Made by a program: the position numbers and the translations under genes. Positions 58,823 to 64,000 of a DNA stretch of 64,000 bases are shown one piece after another. The notes beneath the pieces were generated by a model. The model saw only the letters and a list, made by a program, of their open reading frames with translations. It ran no database searches and was not told where the DNA came from. The DNA comes from Phyto melanocephala (lineage: Eukaryota; Arthropoda; Insecta; Diptera; Rhinophoridae), in NCBI GenBank assembly GCA_941918925.1, contig OW799233.1, positions 173,642,235 through 173,706,234 on the forward strand, written 5' to 3'. Position 1 is the stretch's first letter. Each line of letters opens with the position of its first letter.

Positions 58823-59528
58823 ACAAGTAACAGTGCTATATTCGGCCGTGCCGAATCTTATATACCCTTCACAACGTGTAGTCATGCAATAACAATTGTT
58901 GTTCATCCCATATAAAATACGTGCATACGTACCCGTTAGAATAAATGTGGCATCGAATCCCAGCTGAGCCAAAAAAATTTTATTTTATTTTATTTAATAT
59001 ATTATTTATACTTTATTATTTTTTTTTATATTTTTTTTAAATTTTTTTAGAAAAATTTATTTTTAATTTTTTTAAATTTTTTTTTAATTTTTTTTTAAAT
59101 TTTTTTTTGTAGTTTTTTTTATTATTTTTTTCTTATTTTCAATATTTTTTTTTTGTAATTTTTTTTGTTTGGTATTTTTTTACATGTATGTATGTATGTA
59201 TGTTGTTGTTGTAATTGGGAAAAAAAGCGAGGTGGTCGTGGTTTTTTGCTCATATCTCAGAAAGTTATGGGGCGATTGTGCTGAATTTCAATAGCGATTC
59301 ATTCCTGGATATTTCCAAGAGATTGATACCGTATACAGATCTGAGGAACATATAGTTGCTTCTAAAAGTTGATTTCAACCAACACACGGACAGACGGGCA
59401 GACGGCCAGGGCTTAATCGACTCCTCTATTCATAAGCTTTCAGAAAATATATACTTTATGGGGTTTAGAAATTACAAACGGAATGACAAAGCTATATATA
59501 CCCTTGTGCACCACAGGTGAAGGGTATA
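58823..59528. repeat. Rearranged DINE-1-like repeat, mixed orientation
   Basis: 58823-58935 is a minus-oriented 3' end (AACAAGTAACAGTGCTATAT, ATTCGGCCGTGCCGAAT). It joins a plus-oriented body with the tRNA-like motif at 58947-58970 and a T-rich core. 59190-59528 is then a minus-oriented 5' half of subfamily 2, ending with the CACCTGTGGTGCACAAGGG stem and nearly identical to 6840-7201. Such a mosaic must come from recombination or nested insertion of several copies. Confidence 0.65.
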
Positions 59529-59531
59529 ATT

Positions 59532-59648
59532 AATTTTACAATGGATGTTTTTATACCTGTATGTTTTTTATATGTACGTAAGTGTTTCATATGAGATGAA
59601 TGGTGATACAAACGATTGTTATTGCACGACTACACGTTGTGGAGGTAC
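59532..59648 (+). repeat. DINE-1-like 3' region fragment
   Basis: TTTCATATGAGATGAATGGT and GCACGACTACACGTTGTGGA match the segment just before the 3' hairpin of the 9.6-kb copy; the hairpin itself is missing. Confidence 0.6.
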
Positions 59649-61268
59649 TCAAATTAAAAAAAAAACTGTTAACCAAAAAAAACCCTTTTTTAAAAAATTA
59701 ATTATGTAATTCAGACCTTTCAAAACTTTCCCGTTTAATTTTATTTACTATTTCAATTTCCTACAAAAAAACAAACTGCAAATAAATTCTTTCCCAAAAC
59801 TTAATTTCAATGCAGTTTTAAATGCACCTTGCAAACGCATATTGCCATGTGTCATTGTTAGCAATTAAAGCAATTTGTAGTTGCCACACCATTATGACCA
59901 CCATCACCAATTAAGCTAACAATAAACATAAGCTTTTCAATACTTATAGCCCAATGTAACTACATACGTATTTAAAGTAATGATGGCAAAAAAAAAATAA
60001 ATAAAAAAAAGAAACTAGACTGAAATCATTGCAATAGTTAGCAAATGCGAATATGCATATTGTAACATAATCACTTATAATTAATCTTTTACACACATGT
60101 CCATTCACATGCGTATATGCTGCCACCAGTGAACACAAACTGAGTGAAAAAAAGACAAAGTAGGTCCTGGCCGCCTTGTAACATATCGCGGGTGTTATTT
60201 TCAATTGAAAAACAGATTCCACAAAGCATGAGAGAAAACCATCAATTCTAAAAATTTTTATTGTGCAAATTCTACTCGTATGCAAAGTTTACTGTTAATA
60301 AAAGAAGTAGCCATTTATTAGTTGCTGTGCACACTGCATAAGCGACTGCAACAACTATTGTGGCTGTGGCAAATATTGTTGCTGGTAGTTGGATTTCATA
60401 TTGGCCTCCAAACAATGTCACTGGTTTGGTGAAATTAATGAACATTGTCACATTTGCATTCATTGTCATCCTTGGCCACTTGCTGCGTTAGATGTTACTC
60501 ATACAATACACCACACACTTCTCTTTGGAATCTAGACATAAATACAAATGAGCCAACAGCAGCAGCACCAGCACCACCACTACCACCATTCAACCAGGCA
60601 CAATTTTTATAAATGTTATTGTAGCTGCTAGTTTTGTATTGTAGTTGCAATATTTTGTTGTTCATTTATTTGTTTATTTATTGTCTTTTTTGTCTGCTGG
60701 CATTGATTTAACCAAACAGTCTATAGCCAAAACAGCAGACAATTTGTTTGTCATTTATATCATTGCACGGGTATCTCTCAAAATGTATGTCTGTATGTAT
60801 ATGTTTCAGTTAGTTAAAGCACACAAACTGTGTCATTGTTTTGTGCAGAAAAATTATTGATTGGTTCTTTTAAGAAATTTGATTTTCAAAATTAATTTTG
60901 AGCAAAAATTCTGGTTAGCGCAATCTGAAAAATAATATTTAAATGGAATTTTTTCGCAATAAATATAAGCCAAAAGATAAATTAACGGGTAACGGCACAA
61001 TTAGAGCGATAAGCGATAAGATTGCTCATACATAATTAAATGCCAGTAGTTATTAAAACTTATGTTAATTTAAAAACATTAATTAGTGCCAAAATACTTT
61101 TTAGTATCTTTTTATCAGGGTTAATTTTAATTTTACCCTAATCTTGAGTTTAGCTAAACTAGAAATTAGCCAGTTTAAGTAAAAGAATTTGTAAAGAAGT
61201 GTCCAGACTGGAAAAATTAACTTAATTTCTCAATAAAATAAAATAAAAAATGTGTGGAATTAGCTGAA
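59649..61268. other. Non-coding DNA
   Basis: No gene is recognisable. A CAGCAGCAGCACCAGCACCA trinucleotide stretch (near 60560-60590) and poly-A tracts are present. Confidence 0.5.
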
Positions 61269-62390
61269 AAACAAGAAGAAGTGCTACAATAGGCTGTGCT
61301 AAAAGTAAAAACACCCTACACTATAATGTATCGAAATAGCGTAGCCTTGGTTTCAGATTTAATTTTATAAGCCATTTTGTTGTGTTTTTACTGACGTCAT
61401 CCTTGATTTTGTACTGTGACATAGTTAACCGTCTTCTTCTAGTCAAGCCCTTTAATTTGATATCTATATTGATTGGATTAAGAAAAAATAATCACCATTT
61501 TGTTTCGGAGGCCATCTTAAATTTTATACTTTTTCATATATTGAAGTATTCTACCGGCCAAGCCCTTTAATTTGATAATAATATTGTGGGGGTTGAAGGG
61601 AGCAGATCCATAACTACTATTAAGGGCCCATAAAATCCGTCATTTTGCTAAGGACGTCATTTTGGATTTTAAATTTTTCATAGTTTGCTTGTCTATCCGT
61701 TTCATTAAATACCAATAAAATTTATTGTAGGCCATTTGGTAGTGGCGGCCATGACGGTTTTGAATTTTTTTTTTTTTTTCTTAAAAATAAATTTCATTTT
61801 GCTAGTCAAACACTTTTATTTGATATCCATACCTAGTCTCTCGTATGAACAACACCAAAAAAGTTGTTTTTTTGGTGCTTATATCTCAGTTAATTTCTAA
61901 CAGATTTTTAGGTTTTCAAAGTTACGGCTTGCCATTTGGTGTCATAAGTGTGTCCAAAAATTATTTAAAAGCTTAATGAACTTGATATAAATAAAAAAAT
62001 TTATATTTTCCCAAACAACTTTTGCCTATAACTTTGCCAATTAGTGACGGAAATTTTCAGAGGGATATTATATCTATAAATAGTAACAAAAGTGTCTTTT
62101 AAATATCTAAGAGGTGAAAATTTTTTATTTTTGTGGTAAAGATATGAGAAAACAGAGGCAGTCCTGTTTATTTGTTCATATCTCAGCAAGTTATCCAGTT
62201 CATTCCCTAATATTTCCAAAAGGTTGATACAGGTCTGTGCAGTATGGGAGGGCATTTTGAAAGTTGATTTCAATACGGGGGCAGAGAATCATTGTTCAAT
62301 CGACTCCTCTCTCCATAAATTTTCAGAGAATAAAGAGGGTCTCAAATAAGTATTGTAGAAGTAGAATGTAGAATGGCACCACAGGTACAA
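61269..62390 (-). repeat. Old, long DINE-1-like repeat with internal tandem repeats
   Basis: The left end AACAAGAAGAAGTGCTACAA is a diverged form of the 3' terminus (AACAAGTAAGAGTGCTATAT). The right end (GAAAGTTGATTTCAATACGG, TCAATCGACTCCTCTCTCCA and ATGGCACCACAGGT) is a diverged form of the subfamily 2 5' half. Inside, about 61430-61830, a degenerate tandem repeat includes A.GCCCTTTAATTTGATA at 61443 and 61560 and a weaker CAAACACTTTTATTTGATAT at 61806, alternating with GGCCATCTT/GACGTCAT words. Internal tandem repeats are a known feature of some DINE-1 and Helentron-derived elements. Confidence 0.55.
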
Positions 62391-64000
62391 CAAAGTTAAC
62401 TTACAGCACAAAAAAAGGTTTAATTAAACTTGGTTTAATCTGTTTTACGGTTATGTTTTTGCAAATTTACATTTAAAAGACATCGTAAGTACATACTAGT
62501 GATGTCACAAGTATCCATTTTCAGGTATTCGAATACAAACATATTCGCCCTATTAAAAACCTCTGTCACATCATTGTATGTTGTCAAACAAAAATAGTTT
62601 TTAAACAAATATTTTGAGAAACAAATCTATATAAACATACACATTTTATTAAATAATTATTTCCCCATTATTACCTGACCAAACCAGCAAGTGTAATTTT
62701 TTTTGTATACATAAAATTAAACTTGGGAGTATGCACCGAATCAAATAACTTCATTTATTTATTTTTTCGTTCTTCATCGACTATGTGCAACAGCCATCAC
62801 TAAATAAAAATGTAAATAAGATTCACAAAATTGACATGAACTTATGTCAGGCTTTAGATTTTTATGTTACAAGCCCCTTGAATCGTTTTATATGATGAAT
62901 AATAATATTTTTGATTCTTCTGCTTTATGTAAAAAAAAAATGTTATTTGAATTTTTGACATTTGTTAAGCTTTCAATCAAGCTCACAGTCATCGAATGAC
63001 ATTTGCAGAGTAATGAATTTTAAAATCTTAATTTGTTTAAACAAACTTTAGACATTTTTTTTTTAAATTCAACAACACTTCAAAACAAGTTAAAGAAAAC
63101 AAAAAAACTATTGACTAGACTGTATGTCTGTCACACAGTCAAAATACGTTACAGGTTGCCTTTTTTCGCCAGTATGCTGTGAAGAATGAAAAAAAAATAC
63201 CAGAATTTGAATGAATGATCGTTTAATAATATGACAAACAGTCAAGCAAACGAACAATCAAATAATATTAAAGGTATGAAGATATTGATGTTTTTGAAAT
63301 TTAAACTGAAGCTGTTGCTGTTGTTGCTGCTGCTGAGGCGGCGGCTGCCGGTACGCATGAATGAATTAGCGTTTAAATGGACAGGGAATAAATTACAATA
63401 AATGATTTAAAATGAAATTCAATATTGCTTTCTTTTCATCTTTTTTTTTTGGACAGTCTTTAGTTGGCTTCAAACTCTTACTCGCATGAATTAAACATTT
63501 TTGTTTTTTGTAGGAAAGTCCACTTTAAGTTAATGTAAATATCACAAAAATCATATACATATTTGATCAATCACACCAATGAACATTTATTCTTCTAGAC
63601 AGACAGACAGTCGGTTAAGCAAGCAGTCAGTCAGTCATTTTTATTCATTCATTTTCATACAGAATTTTAAATAAAAGTGGAGTTTGTTTAATGCATACAT
63701 TTTTGCAATGATGCATAAATTTTTGGTTTATTTTAACGAGACCAAAACTCAAAGAAGGCCTGGCGCAAAGAGATCACTAACGAAATGAGCAGTTTTCAGA
63801 AAACCATTGTCAGTAGTTTTTATAAGTTTGACAATACTCTCACATCATGACGACGACGATGACGATTGTTCATGCAAAAAGCTTTAAGGTTCACAAAACA
63901 TCAAATAAAACGGTAAGTGAATAAATGTAACAAAAAATATTAAAAAAAAAATAAATAAAAATAAGTTGAATAAAAAAAAAACAATTTAAACCGCACCGTT
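62391..64000. other. Non-coding AT-rich DNA
   Basis: No gene is seen. There is a short TTGCTG-type trinucleotide run near 63311-63336 and CAGACAGACAG near 63599-63609. Confidence 0.5.

Overview
This is a 64-kb stretch of very AT-rich eukaryotic DNA. It reads as the genome of a higher (probably calyptrate) fly. Three things point there: a split gene whose two visible exons match the GATA1/2/3 class (Drosophila grain), several copies of a DINE-1/INE-1-like interspersed repeat of the kind known from flies, and many relics of fly-type Tc1/mariner and non-LTR elements. There is no sign of bacterial or organellar organisation. Species cannot be fixed from the sequence alone.

Host gene. Two consecutive coding exons lie on the minus strand (22545-22262, then 21741-20853) with consensus splice sites and matching phase. 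They encode the N-terminal transactivation part of a GATA factor, including the CRP..WL..ASPW..SPF and FPPTPPKD motifs and long Asn, Ala, His and Gly runs. The exon ends exactly where the GATA zinc fingers should begin, but no zinc-finger exon is visible to the left. I infer that positions 1-20852 are one long intron with the finger exons outside the window. Upstream (right), a 67-bp exon-like segment at 50151-50217 is the best candidate 5' exon, so most of 22.5-50 kb is probably also intronic and upstream DNA.

Mobile DNA explains almost everything else that is recognisable. (1) A complete-looking 1.3-kb Tc1/mariner element (56450-57750) has an uninterrupted 335-codon DD37E transposase, terminal inverted repeats and TA duplications; it is the only long intact ORF that is not host. 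(2) Decayed Tc1/mariner relics lie at 5.2, 6.1, 18.6, 26.1, 34.2 and 51.7 kb. (3) Four DNA transposons can be delimited by termini and target duplications: hAT at 391-888 and 35422-36488, PIF/Harbinger at 27715-29123 with a Myb-like accessory ORF, and piggyBac at 44515-45368. (4) Non-LTR relics lie at 4.7-5.1, 17.1-17.8, 29.5-30.5, 40.0 and 58.7 kb; one family ends in a CCTAA-repeat tail. (5) DINE-1/Helentron-like repeats lie at 6.7-7.2, 9.6-10.4, 30.6, 47.0-47.8, 55.9, 58.0-59.6 and 61.3-62.4 kb, including a head-to-tail tandem and a scrambled cluster. (6) Two copies of a tRNA-derived SINE head lie at 1.1 and 16.4 kb.

The least explained structures are an array of four short hairpins with an invariant 12-nt loop and covarying stems (16069-16250), two long inverted repeats (40.7-41.7 kb and 45.7-46.3 kb), a foldback-like element (47.8-48.2 kb) and a tRNA-like motif kept inside the DINE repeats. 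The remaining long stretches are AT-rich non-coding DNA with microsatellites and homopolymers, where I see no gene.
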